Positions 1-9,284 of a stretch of 54,910 nucleotides of DNA are shown here, in pieces; position 1 is the stretch's first letter; each line of letters starts with the position of its first letter. The notes under the pieces are model-generated. The model had not been told where the DNA came from and made no database searches. It saw only the letters and a program-made list of their open reading frames with translations. The DNA lies in assembly GCF_024129435.1 (NCBI RefSeq), contig NZ_JAMXXN010000018.1:1-54910 (forward strand). The letters run 5' to 3'. This DNA comes from Acinetobacter lwoffii (GTDB lineage Bacteria; Pseudomonadota; Gammaproteobacteria; Pseudomonadales; Moraxellaceae). Made by a program: the position numbers and the translations under genes.

Positions 1-90
1 CGTGCCATTGAAAATATAGAAATAAAAATAACTCAAAGGAGGATTTTAAGTATTTAAAACCAATTCTTCAAATGAGGACACGCCCTAATA
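1..90 (+). mobile_element. End of an insertion sequence, left copy
   Basis: These 90 bases are a perfect inverted copy of 54820-54909, so the same element end closes both sides of the window. The outer limit of the element is probably near 84-88, where CTAA occurs; the mirrored site on the right reads TTAG. IS5-type elements favour YTAR targets, so the IS5 family is a possibility, but this is inference. On the plus strand the repeat carries an open frame from base 1 that stops at 57, which could be the last codons of a transposase. On the minus strand an ATG at 8-6 starts Met-Ala-Arg running out of the window, which could instead be the transposase start. The sequence shown cannot decide between these. 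Confidence 0.7.
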
Positions 91-103
91 TATTAAGCCT
101 AAA

Positions 104-123
104 AAAACGGCCGAAGCCGTTTT
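104..123 (-). terminator. Terminator of the OmpW-family gene
   Basis: The hairpin AAAACGGC-cgaa-GCCGTTTT lies 23 bases past the stop codon of the minus-strand porin gene. Read on the minus strand it runs into a T-stretch (A-run at 101-107 on the plus strand). The insertion-sequence end sits immediately beyond it, so the insertion left the porin unit intact. Confidence 0.8.
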
Positions 124-145
124 AATTAAAAATCGGATATTGAGC

Positions 146-1243
146 TTAGAAACGCATCCCAATCCCGGCATAGGCCAGAATCGGATTGACTTCGATATCG
201 GCTTTAGAGCGAATCAGTTCACCTAGATTTGCATCTGTCACTGTAATTGTCGTGTCATTTTTCAGATGTGCATAAGAGACTGAACCGACTGCAAACCAGG
301 TGTCATTAAAGTCATAGCTAAAGCCGACCGTGGCCACGGGCGCGAAAGCATCGGATGCTTCAAGTTTGACTTTTGGATCGGCCCCTTCATTTGGCGTACC
401 ATCTAGAGAAGCACCTGCTTTGTTTCGTTTAATGTTGGCAATCATATGTCCGGCAGCAATCAGGTCCTGCTCGGTACGTGAGTTAATTTCCAGTTCATTG
501 AAATAGGCATACATCACACCTAAGCCGACATAAGGCCGGAATTTATTGACCCCTGTTTTACCAAAGTGATACTGGAATTCAAAGGCAGGTGTCCAGGCGC
601 GGGCAGAGGCGGCCGGCCCATAAGCTTCCAGATCAGTAATGAGAATATCATTTTTTAATTCAATGCCGGGTAAATCAATTCCACCTGGAATTTGTGGAAT
701 CAAATCAAGACTTGGAGTCGCAAGCGCAGAGAAAGGAGCATAAATTTTACCACTGCCTTGCAAGTCTACTTTAGGTGGAATGCCGGCTTTCATTTCAAAA
801 GAAATATTATCGGTAAAATAGTAATTGGTCATGATGCCTAAAGTGGTGACATCATCCGCTTCCAGGCCTGTACCAGGATTACTCCAGCTTTCCAGTCCAT
901 AAATTTCAGCTCGCCCACTGAGCGCTGCAGGCAGTGTTTCTGTACCAAGTCGATCCAGAATATTAACAAAAACAGAGGAAAGGTTTGGATCCATGTCTGG
1001 ATCAAGATTATTTTTCACAGAGTCAATTGAGATATCACCTACTTGTGATGTTTCGCCTTCTTTAACAGCAGTATTCACTTTAAAGGGCTGGGCCTTGCCT
1101 TGCGGCATCACATGCAATGCACCGACTGATACCGAGAAACGCTTAAAGCCATCTCCATCTTGCAAGCTAAAATAAGGGGAATCTGCATGCGCGACCATAG
1201 GTAAAGTGGCTAGGCCTGCCATACATGCCAGCAATGTTTTCAT
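146..1243 (-). CDS. OmpW-family outer membrane protein, enlarged
   Basis: This is a 365-residue outer membrane beta-barrel protein. A cleavable signal peptide (MKTLLACMAGLATLPMVAHA) precedes Asp-Ser, and the chain ends in Gly-Met-Arg-Phe, the aromatic terminus needed by the barrel assembly machinery. OmpW landmarks are visible: a strand with TDNISFEMKAGIPP, the segment FQYHFG followed by KFRPYVGLG, and a final strand with NPILAYAGIGMRF. Classical OmpW is about 210 residues. The surplus lies mainly between the first strand and residue 130 and between the central strands (about 165-210), so the surface loops are large. OmpW proteins are small barrels linked to uptake of hydrophobic compounds; the substrate here is unknown. 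A GGAG precedes the ATG. It is monocistronic, with its own terminator. Confidence 0.8.
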   Translation of the reverse strand: MKTLLACMAGLATLPMVAHADSPYFSLQDGDGFKRFSVSVGALHVMPQGKAQPFKVNTAVKEGETSQVGDISIDSVKNNLDPDMDPNLSSVFVNILDRLGTETLPAALSGRAEIYGLESWSNPGTGLEADDVTTLGIMTNYYFTDNISFEMKAGIPPKVDLQGSGKIYAPFSALATPSLDLIPQIPGGIDLPGIELKNDILITDLEAYGPAASARAWTPAFEFQYHFGKTGVNKFRPYVGLGVMYAYFNELEINSRTEQDLIAAGHMIANIKRNKAGASLDGTPNEGADPKVKLEASDAFAPVATVGFSYDFNDTWFAVGSVSYAHLKNDTTITVTDANLGELIRSKADIEVNPILAYAGIGMRF

Positions 1244-1693
1244 TGATTTGGAACTCCATGTCCAGTGTGTTTATTCGTTTTTCTAGTTAACTAATTATGT
1301 GAATTACATTAAAAAATTCAGTTATAGAACAACAGGTCAAAAGTCAATCGATGGTTAATATTGGTAATTTATGTATATTTTTTGTTTATATCTCTTGAGT
1401 TTTAAGAAATGTATAGTGTGTAAAAATCATTATTTTTATCTGACTAGCTTAAGTATAAAAATGAAGGAAATTTACTCTTGAGAGCGTTAAAATTTCAATC
1501 CTATGAATTTTTATCATGGAAGATATAGAGGAGAGTTTAGGTAAATTTTAGGCTGCATTGATTCAAGCATTTATTATCATGGGATGATTTTTTATTTTTC
1601 CAAAACAAGAGCATATGAATTTATCCAAGATCCTGCTACCCAGTCGACTGAGTTTTTTTGTACAATAGCCGCATATATTATTGAGTGAATCAC
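1244..1693. other. Long divergent intergenic region
   Basis: This AT-rich stretch of about 450 bases lies between the minus-strand porin and the plus-strand small protein and must hold both promoters. For the rightward gene, TACAAT at 1661-1666 is a fair -10 element, preceded by a perfect ten-base palindrome CAGTCGACTG (1641-1650) at roughly the -30 position that could be an operator. I see no open frame with coding character and no repeat. Confidence 0.4.
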
Positions 1694-1873
1694 ATGAGCA
1701 CCCAAACTCCTCCCAAAAAAAAGCCCCTGGTTAATTTACCTTTCCCGATCAAACAGGCAGAGCAAAATGCTGCAGAAGAAGTTCTGGAAGATTTAAGACC
1801 AAGACCACAGCGTTATGCTGACCGTACCTGGATGCCACCACGTGGTACTCGCCGTTCAATGGGCAAACGCTAA
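1694..1873 (+). CDS. Small basic protein of unknown function
   Basis: This 59-residue protein starts at the ATG at 1694; an in-frame GTG at 1685 would add three residues. It is soluble and has no membrane segment or signal peptide. The N-terminus is a proline/lysine stretch (TPPKKKP), the middle is acidic and helical (AEQNAAEEVLEDL), and the C-terminus is arginine-rich (RPRPQRYADRTWMPPRGTRRSMGKR minus its ends). Such alternating charge suggests a nucleic-acid or ribosome-associated peptide, but that is only inference. It has its own candidate promoter and a strong terminator at 1886-1915, which supports it as a real gene. I do not recognise a named family. Confidence 0.65.
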   Translation: MSTQTPPKKKPLVNLPFPIKQAEQNAAEEVLEDLRPRPQRYADRTWMPPRGTRRSMGKR

Positions 1874-1885
1874 TTGATCAGACTC

Positions 1886-1915
1886 AAAAAGCTATGATAA
1901 ATCATGGCTTTTTTT
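1886..1915 (+). terminator. Terminator of the small basic protein gene
   Basis: AAAAAGCTATGAT, two bases, then ATCATGGCTTTTT form a near-perfect stem with one T-G pair, ending in seven Ts, 13 bases after the stop codon. Confidence 0.85.
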
Positions 1916-2110
1916 GTGGAAATTTTTAGGGAGTTGATGAGCAATATTTGATTCATCTTTCGCGCAAAGAGAAAATGGTGCTCTAATTTATCCAAATCTT
2001 TTTCAATTTTACTCTTAATACAGCAAACGAAATATTTAAGCTCTGTAAATACCCATCAAAATAAAATCCAGACCAGATTGATTTCATATTCGACATTTTA
2101 GCCGTCCATA

Positions 2111-2140
2111 AAAAAAGCCAATTCAAACATTGGCTTTTTT
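2111..2140. terminator. Bidirectional terminator
   Basis: AAAAAAGCCAAT-tcaaac-ATTGGCTTTTTT is a symmetric hairpin with A- and T-runs on both sides. It lies just past the stop of the minus-strand macrodomain-like gene and serves it. It would also stop any read-through from the left. Confidence 0.85.
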
Positions 2141-2159
2141 GAAAGATATTTTGATAGCA

Positions 2160-2948
2160 CTAACGAATGCTTTTACGCGCTTTATTTTCCGGTTTCGGTG
2201 GCGCAATTTCTCGCTCACCTTGCCAGACATCAATAAAATCTTTCTCGTTAATATTATAAAGTTCCAGTAGCGCTAAAATCACGCCTCCAAATAACATGGC
2301 ACCTTCTGAATGGCTCTGAAAATCGACTAGTTTGGTATTCAGATTGTGCAGGATATCTTCAATTTCAAAGACACGTTCCCGCCCATTGCTGTCGGTCGGA
2401 TAGATCTGGGTATTTAAAATAATTCTCGCCAAACTTTTTTCATTTTCGGTTAATGGCAGTTCTTCAATCAACTTATCGCTGGCCGGAGTTAAAATCACGG
2501 AATCGCGGAATATGGTATGTAAGAAATTTGCGCTTAATTTTGGCAGCGGCTTTTCGACAAAAGGACGGAAAGATTGCGGGAAAATCACATTACGTGAGAT
2601 GCCTTTAAACATTGGGGCAATTTCCTCGACCTTATAACCTGCGATCCCACAACCCAAGGAAGTAATAAAATATTTATTTTTAGGATGATTTTTGGTGTAA
2701 ATCTTAAAGTCATCAATATAGTGCTGGATTTGTGAGAGCGGCATTTGTTGCAAATGCTCGTTCATGGTGGGAATAGCATAGCTCTGACCCGCCCAGCCAC
2801 GACCCACGCCCATGACTGCACCAAAATGCTCAAGTGCCGTTCTGGCTGCTCCACCACCATGCTGTCCAGCCAAGTTGCTGCCAAAAACAAAAACCGTATT
2901 TTCCGGAAGGGATTTAACAATACTTTCATCGTGATAGTGGTAAGTCAT
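2160..2948 (-). CDS. Macrodomain-like protein with C-terminal extension
   Basis: This 262-residue protein is predicted to be cytoplasmic. Residues 15-145 begin NTVFVFGSNLAGQHGGGAA, a glycine-rich phosphate-binding pattern seen in a bacterial and phage branch of macrodomain-like (ADP-ribose-binding) proteins. ITSLGCGIAGY near residue 95 matches the second glycine loop, and NVIFP closes the fold. The remaining 115 residues are helical (NEKSLARIIL, GVILALLELYNINEKDFIDVW) and end in a basic, proline-rich tail; I do not recognise them. No toxin or ADP-ribosyltransferase partner lies next to it, so a role in a DarTG-like pair is not supported. Function is inferred only as nucleotide or ADP-ribose binding. 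It is monocistronic, and the ribosome site before the ATG is weak. Confidence 0.6.
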   Translation of the reverse strand: MTYHYHDESIVKSLPENTVFVFGSNLAGQHGGGAARTALEHFGAVMGVGRGWAGQSYAIPTMNEHLQQMPLSQIQHYIDDFKIYTKNHPKNKYFITSLGCGIAGYKVEEIAPMFKGISRNVIFPQSFRPFVEKPLPKLSANFLHTIFRDSVILTPASDKLIEELPLTENEKSLARIILNTQIYPTDSNGRERVFEIEDILHNLNTKLVDFQSHSEGAMLFGGVILALLELYNINEKDFIDVWQGEREIAPPKPENKARKSIR

Positions 2949-3247
2949 AATTGTCTATTCTAGGCCATCCTGATCTTCATGTTGCCCGTGAAATGCATAG
3001 GGGTCAAGGCATTATTCTGCAGCGATATCCAAACAGAGAGAGTAATATTTCACCCATAAGGCAAAACATGATGCCGAGTATGCACAAATAAAGCTGCTGG
3101 CTGAAAATGCTTGGTTTTTTCTGTATTTATTCGCTTTGTAACTGTATATTTTATTGATGATTTTTCAAACTAGAGAATGAGTCAAGCGCTAACAAATAAT
3201 GAATACTAATATTGTTTTATTTTACCAAACAGAAACCTAAGCAGGGA

Positions 3248-3275
3248 TTGAGTAATTCCAATTTACCCTCATAAT
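3248..3275 (+). promoter_or_regulatory. Candidate uvrB promoter
   Basis: TTGAGT and CATAAT separated by 16 bases lie 39 bases before the uvrB start codon. The rest of 2949-3313 shows no gene, and I saw no palindromic damage-response operator in it. Confidence 0.4.
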
Positions 3276-3313
3276 AAATCAAATCTATATCCGCAGCGAA
3301 GTCAGCGAAAGCT

Positions 3314-5335
3314 ATGAGTGATAAAAAACCCTTTGAATTAGTGACCAGTTATCAACCAGCAGGCGATCAGCCACAGGCCATTGAAAAACTTGTCAAAGGC
3401 ATTGAACAGGGTTTTCATGATCAGCTTTTACTGGGGGTTACTGGGTCTGGTAAAACCTATACTATGGCCAATGTCATTGCACAGACACAGCGTCCGACCA
3501 TTGTCATGGCACATAACAAAACTTTGGCTGCGCAGCTCTACGGCGAATTTAAAGCATTTTTCCCCAATAATGCCGTCGAATATTTTGTCAGTTATTATGA
3601 TTATTATCAGCCGGAAGCCTATGTGCCATCTTCAGATACTTTTATCGAGAAAGATGCTGCAATTAATGACCATATTGACCAGATGCGCCTTTCTGCAACC
3701 CGTTCACTCCTAGAGCGACGTGATGCGATTATTGTCGCATCGGTATCTGCGATTTATGGTTTGGGTGATCCAAATGCCTATATGAGCATGTTGCTGCATG
3801 TGGTGGAGGGTGACCGCATTGGCCGTGATGATATTATTCGCCGTCTGGTCGAGATGCAGTATTCGCGTAACGAACTGGAATTTCTGCGTGGTACTTATCG
3901 TATTCGCGGTGAAATTATTGATATTTTTCCGGCTGAATCGGATCAGGATGCCATCCGGATTGAACTGTTTGATGATGAAGTTGACTCTATTCGCTGGTTT
4001 GATCCGCTGACCGGGAAAATGGTTCGTAAAGTACCTCGTGTGACCATTTATCCTAAAAGCCACTATGTTACGCCTAAAGACAATTTATCCCGTGCGATTG
4101 AAACCATCCGAGACGAACTTAAAGATCGTCTGGTGTTCTTCCGGGAAAATGACAAACTGTTGGAAGCCCAGCGGATTGAACAGCGGACACGCTATGATCT
4201 GGAAATGATGCAGCAATTAGGTTATACCAACGGCATTGAAAATTACTCACGTCATTTATCTGGACGCCCTGCGGGTGAAGCGCCGCCGACCTTGTTCGAT
4301 TATATTCCGGATGATGCCTTGCTGATTATTGATGAATCGCATGTGACGGTGCCGCAGATTGGTGCCATGTATAAGGGCGACCGTTCGCGTAAAGAAAATC
4401 TGGTCAATTACGGATTCCGTTTGCCAAGCGCGCTGGATAACCGGCCAATGAAATTTGAGGAGTGGGAACGGATTGTGCCGACGACTGTGTATGTCAGCGC
4501 AACGCCCGCACGTTATGAGCTGGAAAAGTCCCAGCAGATTGTCGAGCAGGTGGTACGCCCGACCGGTCTGATCGATCCAGAAATTGAAATTCGTCCAGTT
4601 CTGACGCAGGTCGATGATGTGCTTTCCGAAATTAATCTGCGTAAAGATATTAATGAGCGGGTGCTGGTTACGACCTTGACGAAGCGTATGGCTGAAGATT
4701 TAACCTCTTATTTGAAAGAATATGGGATTAAGGTCGCTTATTTACACTCCGATATCGATACCGTCGAGCGGGTCAAAATCATTCATGAACTGCGTACTGG
4801 GGTGCATGATGTACTGGTCGGGATTAACCTGCTGCGTGAAGGGCTGGATATGCCGGAAGTGTCACTGGTCGCCATTCTGGATGCCGATAAAGAAGGTTTT
4901 CTGCGTTCTGAGCGCTCTCTCATTCAGACCATTGGCCGCGCTGCGCGTAACCTGAAAGGTAAGGCGATTCTGTATGCAGACCGAATCACTGATTCGATGC
5001 AGAAAGCCATTGATGAGACGGACCGTCGTCGTGCCAAGCAGATTCAGTTTAATGAAGAACATGGCATTACCCCGCGCAGTGCAGTGCGTCAGGTGATCAA
5101 GGAAATTGATACCGGTGAAGTATTGGATGATGATTCAATTGAATTGAAAGCCTCGGATCAGGCACGTGCGATCAGTGCAGATGAGCGGCATATCATGGCA
5201 GATCCAAAAATGTTTGCGAAACACATTAACAAGCTTGAAAAGGAAATGCTGAAAGCTTCCAAAGAGCTTCAGTTTGAGCAGGCTGCGCGTATGCGTGATG
5301 AAATTGTGCGTTTAAAAGCCCAGATGTTTGATTGA
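3314..5335 (+). CDS. uvrB: Excinuclease ABC subunit B
   Basis: UvrB is the damage-verifying helicase-like subunit of nucleotide excision repair. It is loaded by UvrA and recruits UvrC for incision. The 673-residue length is normal for the family. Walker A is GVTGSGKT (residues about 40-47). The beta-hairpin region rich in tyrosine ([11 protein letters not shown]) that wedges between strands follows at about 95. Then come DESH for motif II, the helicase motif [15 protein letters not shown], and QTIGRAARN for motif VI. A C-terminal UVR domain ([23 protein letters not shown]) provides the UvrC contact. The gene stands alone, as is common for uvrB. The ATG at 3314 follows GCGAAAGCT, a weak ribosome site. 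Confidence 0.98.
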   Translation: MSDKKPFELVTSYQPAGDQPQAIEKLVKGIEQGFHDQLLLGVTGSGKTYTMANVIAQTQRPTIVMAHNKTLAAQLYGEFKAFFPNNAVEYFVSYYDYYQPEAYVPSSDTFIEKDAAINDHIDQMRLSATRSLLERRDAIIVASVSAIYGLGDPNAYMSMLLHVVEGDRIGRDDIIRRLVEMQYSRNELEFLRGTYRIRGEIIDIFPAESDQDAIRIELFDDEVDSIRWFDPLTGKMVRKVPRVTIYPKSHYVTPKDNLSRAIETIRDELKDRLVFFRENDKLLEAQRIEQRTRYDLEMMQQLGYTNGIENYSRHLSGRPAGEAPPTLFDYIPDDALLIIDESHVTVPQIGAMYKGDRSRKENLVNYGFRLPSALDNRPMKFEEWERIVPTTVYVSATPARYELEKSQQIVEQVVRPTGLIDPEIEIRPVLTQVDDVLSEINLRKDINERVLVTTLTKRMAEDLTSYLKEYGIKVAYLHSDIDTVERVKIIHELRTGVHDVLVGINLLREGLDMPEVSLVAILDADKEGFLRSERSLIQTIGRAARNLKGKAILYADRITDSMQKAIDETDRRRAKQIQFNEEHGITPRSAVRQVIKEIDTGEVLDDDSIELKASDQARAISADERHIMADPKMFAKHINKLEKEMLKASKELQFEQAARMRDEIVRLKAQMFD

Positions 5336-5479
5336 TTGTTGTTGCATTAAATCTTATTTAAATGACGTAAAATCAATCACAAAGAAAACATAATGTAACA
5401 AATTTAGGAATTGGATAAAGCTATTGTATGAACAGAAATTTTTAAATAAATATTTTGTGAACATGTAATAGGTATCTTT

Positions 5480-6067
5480 ATGACAACTCAAAAATCTTCA
5501 CGTACTGGATTAAAGCTGGCAAAAATTGCGGTGGGTAGTGCGGTTCTTCTCGGTTTGGGCGCCGCTACCATGGCCTATGCGAAAGAGGAGCCATTACCGA
5601 CCATTGAGAAAGTTGAACTGGACCGTTATCTGGGAACATGGTACGAAGTAGCGCGCAAACCTTTATATTTTCAAAACAAGTGTGATCGTGATGTCACAGC
5701 GACTTATACTTTAAATGAAAATGGCAATATCGTAGTGGATAACCGCTGCATTAAAAAAGATGGTGGACAAACCCAGTCATTGGGCGAGGCATTTGTGCAA
5801 AATCCACCGCAGAATACCAAGCTAAAAGTCAGTTTCTTACCAGACTTTATTCGCTGGATTCCGGTCGCTCGTGGCGATTATTGGGTCTTAAAACTGGATG
5901 AAAATTATCAAACTGTTCTGGTTGGTGAGCCTAAACGCAAATATATGTGGATACTCTCACGTGATCCTCAATTGGATAAAAATGTGGTAAATGAATATTT
6001 ACAATATGCACGGTCTGTCGGTTATGACCTGAGTGATGTAATTCATACTAAACAAACTCAAAGATAA
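5480..6067 (+). CDS. Bacterial lipocalin (Blc-like), periplasmic form
   Basis: This 195-residue lipocalin is a single eight-stranded barrel that binds hydrophobic ligands such as lysophospholipids in the cell envelope. The signature GTWYEVAR sits near residue 52, followed by FQNKCDRDVTATY and later GDYWVLKLDENY and the closing MWILSRDPQ, all typical of Blc. E. coli Blc is an outer-membrane lipoprotein. Here the signal segment ends in Ala-Tyr-Ala before Lys-Glu-Glu with no lipobox cysteine, so this one is probably soluble in the periplasm. Two cysteines (about 68 and 94) could form the usual disulphide. It is followed by a terminator at 6086 and transcribed alone. Confidence 0.85.
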   Translation: MTTQKSSRTGLKLAKIAVGSAVLLGLGAATMAYAKEEPLPTIEKVELDRYLGTWYEVARKPLYFQNKCDRDVTATYTLNENGNIVVDNRCIKKDGGQTQSLGEAFVQNPPQNTKLKVSFLPDFIRWIPVARGDYWVLKLDENYQTVLVGEPKRKYMWILSRDPQLDKNVVNEYLQYARSVGYDLSDVIHTKQTQR

Positions 6068-6085
6068 AAAGATCGTCTTAATGGG

Positions 6086-6110
6086 AACCATGCTATGGCA
6101 TGGTTTTTTA
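6086..6110 (+). terminator. Terminator of the lipocalin gene
   Basis: AACCATGC-tatg-GCATGGTT is followed by a T-run. It starts 18 bases after the stop codon. Confidence 0.85.
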
Positions 6111-6229
6111 TTTTATGAGTCGAAAGACAATCTAAAATCGAGAGATAACTACATTTTAAATAGATGAAGCATCAAGCTTTCTATTGTACTAATCGTTATA
6201 ATGCCGGCGAATGAAAGTAGAGTTTAACT

Positions 6230-7168
6230 ATGTATAAAGGCATCGCGTTATCTGTCTTGGCCTCTGTGGTTTTTGGAGTGCTGTATGTATTTACGCCTTT
6301 TTTACAGCCTTTAGATAGTGAACAGACTTTTGCTTGGCGTATGCTGGCGACTTTACCATTCCTCACAGCCTTTATGTGGTGGTCGGGTGATCTGAAACAT
6401 ATTAGCAATATCTTTAAGCGGGTGTTGCAACAGCCTTCATTCTTGATCTGGTTGCTGATCAGTTCACTGTTGTGTACCACGCAATTGTGGCTGTTTTTGT
6501 GGGGTCCCATTAATGGGCGTGGTCTCGAAGTTTCACTCGGTTATTTTCTCCTGCCTCTGGTGATGGTGCTGGTCGGCTGTGTGCTTTATAAAGAAAAATT
6601 GTCATCTTTCCAGATGGTCGCCGTTGCTCTGGCAATGTTGGGGGTAGGGCATGAAATCTGGCGGATCGGTTCAATCGCATGGGAAACGGTCTATGTCGCT
6701 TTAGCTTATCCACTTTATTTCTTTATGCGGCGTAAATTCGCGACCGATCATCTTGGTGGATTCTGGTGGGATCTATTTCTGATTTTGCCTGTGGCATTTT
6801 ATTTGGGCTTTATCTATAGCGATTCTATGTCGCTTATGTTGAGTCATTCTCATTTGATCCTGGCAGTTCTTGGATTGGGCTTTTTAAGTGCGCTCGGTTT
6901 AGGTAGCTATATTTTGGCTAGCCGATATTTACCCTTTGTCATCTTTGGGCTGTTGAGTTATCTGGAGCCGGTACTGCTTGCTTTTGCCTCGATGGCACTG
7001 GGTGAGCGTGTGGAATCAGGTGAATGGCTGACCTATATTCCAATCTGGTTGGCTGTTTTACTGTTGATTGTGGAAGGAATATTGCATTTAAAACAGCAGC
7101 AGCTGAAAAAAAATGAGCTGGCAAATAAAGCTGCACAGCTAGAAAAAATCAGAAAAAATAATGAATAA
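6230..7168 (+). CDS. RarD-type EamA transporter
   Basis: This 312-residue inner-membrane protein has ten hydrophobic segments in two repeats of five, the drug/metabolite transporter (EamA) arrangement. It resembles RarD: the early GVLYVFTPFLQPLDSEQTFAWRM, the stretch GLEVSLGYFLLPLVMV with KEKLS at the end of the first repeat, and LPFVIFGLLSYLEPVLL with ALGERV in the second. The cytoplasmic C-terminus is long and charged. The substrate is not predictable; RarD was named from chloramphenicol sensitivity but the family exports or imports varied metabolites. It has its own upstream gap and is separated from the next gene by about 110 bases. Confidence 0.8.
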   Translation: MYKGIALSVLASVVFGVLYVFTPFLQPLDSEQTFAWRMLATLPFLTAFMWWSGDLKHISNIFKRVLQQPSFLIWLLISSLLCTTQLWLFLWGPINGRGLEVSLGYFLLPLVMVLVGCVLYKEKLSSFQMVAVALAMLGVGHEIWRIGSIAWETVYVALAYPLYFFMRRKFATDHLGGFWWDLFLILPVAFYLGFIYSDSMSLMLSHSHLILAVLGLGFLSALGLGSYILASRYLPFVIFGLLSYLEPVLLAFASMALGERVESGEWLTYIPIWLAVLLLIVEGILHLKQQQLKKNELANKAAQLEKIRKNNE

Positions 7169-7277
7169 TGTGGTTTGCATAAGCATTATATTCGTCAGAC
7201 AATATTGACCTGATTATTTTTAAAATCATCTACCATTTTGTTTAAAATAATGTTTTCGATATATTAAGGGGATAAAC

Positions 7278-9044
7278 ATGTCACAGATTGCGATTCCATA
7301 TCAGTTACGTGCACGTTTATCACAACTGGAACCAAGTCTGGATTTAAATTGGGAGCGAGAGCTTCGTACTATTCTGGCAGAAGTTTCACCCGAATTAAAA
7401 GAAAGTATTGATTTTCAAATTTTAAAGCCCAAGAAAATTCTTTGGGATCAGGAAATGGATCAATACCGCTATCAGGCTCAATATTCGGTAGAACGTCTTA
7501 GCCAAAAATTTCTCAATGACCGGATGCGTTACTATGCCAGTACCTTTGGCTTGTCACTGAAAAGTTTGCAGGGTTTGAATGATAGCTTGCAAATTGCGGA
7601 CTATCTGGAAAACGTCCTGGAACAAATTGATAAAATTGATGTCAATGAAAACTTTCAGATGCAGCGTGAAAAACTGGAACTGCGCCGTACTTTTTTATTG
7701 AATGCTGCAGAAATTATTCGTGGTCTTCAATTGCAGCCGGTCGAGGGCGTACGTAAGCTCACTGAACAGCAGGTCAAATGCTTCATTATTGAAGTTTTTA
7801 TCAAGCAGCAATTGTTGAGTTATTGGTATAAGCCGCTATTAAAAAAACAGACGGCGGAAATGACGCATCCACTTTTCCGTTATTTCCTGATTAAAGAACA
7901 GCAGATTCGTCATTTTGATATTGTCCGTACCTCGCAATTTCTATTTATCGTTGCGCCGGTGATGGATGTGCAGCAAAACCCGTATTCGATTCGCCGTTTC
8001 CTGATTGAAGAGAAAGGTGCACTAGAAGATCAGGTTTATCTGAATATCCTGGTTCTGGACCTGCAGGATGACATGAATGAAGAAGTAGTGGAAACCCTGA
8101 AGTCGCAGATGCAGCGGATGGTGACTTTACAGAGCCAGATTCATTTGGATGTAATCGACATTGTGCATACGCTGGAACAGGTGTCCGAGCTGAAGTTATT
8201 GCCTTTACTGGTTGAGCCCATTCAAGTGGTAGAGAAAAATGCCGATGTGGTGGCACAACGCCACCTGAAGCAGTTTGAAGAAATTATGACGCGAGAATTG
8301 CTTTTGCCGATGCGGGATGCCATTCGTGATCATTTATCGCATATAGAAGAGTTTGATTATCTGTATCTGCATGTCCATAAAATATTTACAGAAATTCTGG
8401 CCTATTACCGCGATTTCAAATCCCAGCCGGGTTTTATGTTTAATCAGTACATCCAGAATTTTGAATATAAATTGCTGGCTTTTATCCGTTTACTGGAAAA
8501 GCGTAAAGGGGAAACCTTTATTCCTACCTACCGCAATGAATGGCAGGTCATGCATCAGCGTTCACAGCAGGCTATTCTGGATATTCAAAATACGATTTCT
8601 GAAAATGTACAGCAATACCGAGACCTGAAAAAATATATCAATACACTGCAGCGGCAAAAAGCGGATGAAGCGAAAAAGTCCGTATTTAAAAAGTTATGGC
8701 GTAAAAATAATTTCGATGAGGCGATTGAAACTGCACTCAACCAATTGCAGCAATTAAAGCGCAGTATGTTCCTGGAAATTATCCAGGTGCCAAGAACACA
8801 TGAAAACTGTAGCGTATTTCTAGAATTTGAAAGTTTGCAGCATCTACAGCAGGTTGATCGCCACTATGCTTTTCCCTCTGGAGACAATGGTCTGACCCGT
8901 TTACCTGTACTGATTCATTTGCCCGAAACCTATGATGATTTTGATGTGGAAAATTTCAATGCCTCTATGAGTCTGGACATGAATTTTTCAGCCGGCAGTA
9001 GAATTCAGCCGGATCAGGGTGGCACGCTAAATTTTGAACTTTAG
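7278..9044 (+). CDS. Large conserved-looking protein of unknown function
   Basis: This 588-residue protein has a strong AAGGGGAT ribosome site before the ATG. I do not recognise a family. It has no signal peptide and no membrane helix, so it is probably cytoplasmic. The sequence is dominated by long amphipathic helices, with coiled-coil-like stretches around residues 100-140 and 440-500 (YRDLKKYINTLQRQKADEAKK, then a basic patch KKSVFKKLWRKNN). The middle (about 215-290) has alternating hydrophobic strands (FLFIVAPVMDV, VYLNILVLDLQDDM) that suggest a small alpha/beta core. The C-terminal 90 residues are again mixed. The codon use matches its neighbours, which argues for a long-resident gene. 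Confidence 0.7.
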   Translation: MSQIAIPYQLRARLSQLEPSLDLNWERELRTILAEVSPELKESIDFQILKPKKILWDQEMDQYRYQAQYSVERLSQKFLNDRMRYYASTFGLSLKSLQGLNDSLQIADYLENVLEQIDKIDVNENFQMQREKLELRRTFLLNAAEIIRGLQLQPVEGVRKLTEQQVKCFIIEVFIKQQLLSYWYKPLLKKQTAEMTHPLFRYFLIKEQQIRHFDIVRTSQFLFIVAPVMDVQQNPYSIRRFLIEEKGALEDQVYLNILVLDLQDDMNEEVVETLKSQMQRMVTLQSQIHLDVIDIVHTLEQVSELKLLPLLVEPIQVVEKNADVVAQRHLKQFEEIMTRELLLPMRDAIRDHLSHIEEFDYLYLHVHKIFTEILAYYRDFKSQPGFMFNQYIQNFEYKLLAFIRLLEKRKGETFIPTYRNEWQVMHQRSQQAILDIQNTISENVQQYRDLKKYINTLQRQKADEAKKSVFKKLWRKNNFDEAIETALNQLQQLKRSMFLEIIQVPRTHENCSVFLEFESLQHLQQVDRHYAFPSGDNGLTRLPVLIHLPETYDDFDVENFNASMSLDMNFSAGSRIQPDQGGTLNFEL

Positions 9045-9284
9045 ATTTGTTTGAATAAACAACATTTAACAAATTTGTGCTAGGTATTGAAAAATAGTGG
9101 TCTTTAGAATTTTTGGATGCAAAATCATTCAGCTAATTACAACTATTTTTGAAATTTATAGTGAATATACGTTAAAAACTACCCGTCTCAACGAGCTTTT
9201 GATTCAAACTTGCGGCCAATTCCATTACAATTGTCGGGTTTAGAAATTTATGCTTAGATTTACAATTAATTAGAGGACGTATCT

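Noticed and set aside
2160..2948. DarTG-type toxin-antitoxin pair
   Set aside because: No ADP-ribosyltransferase gene beside the macrodomain-like gene.
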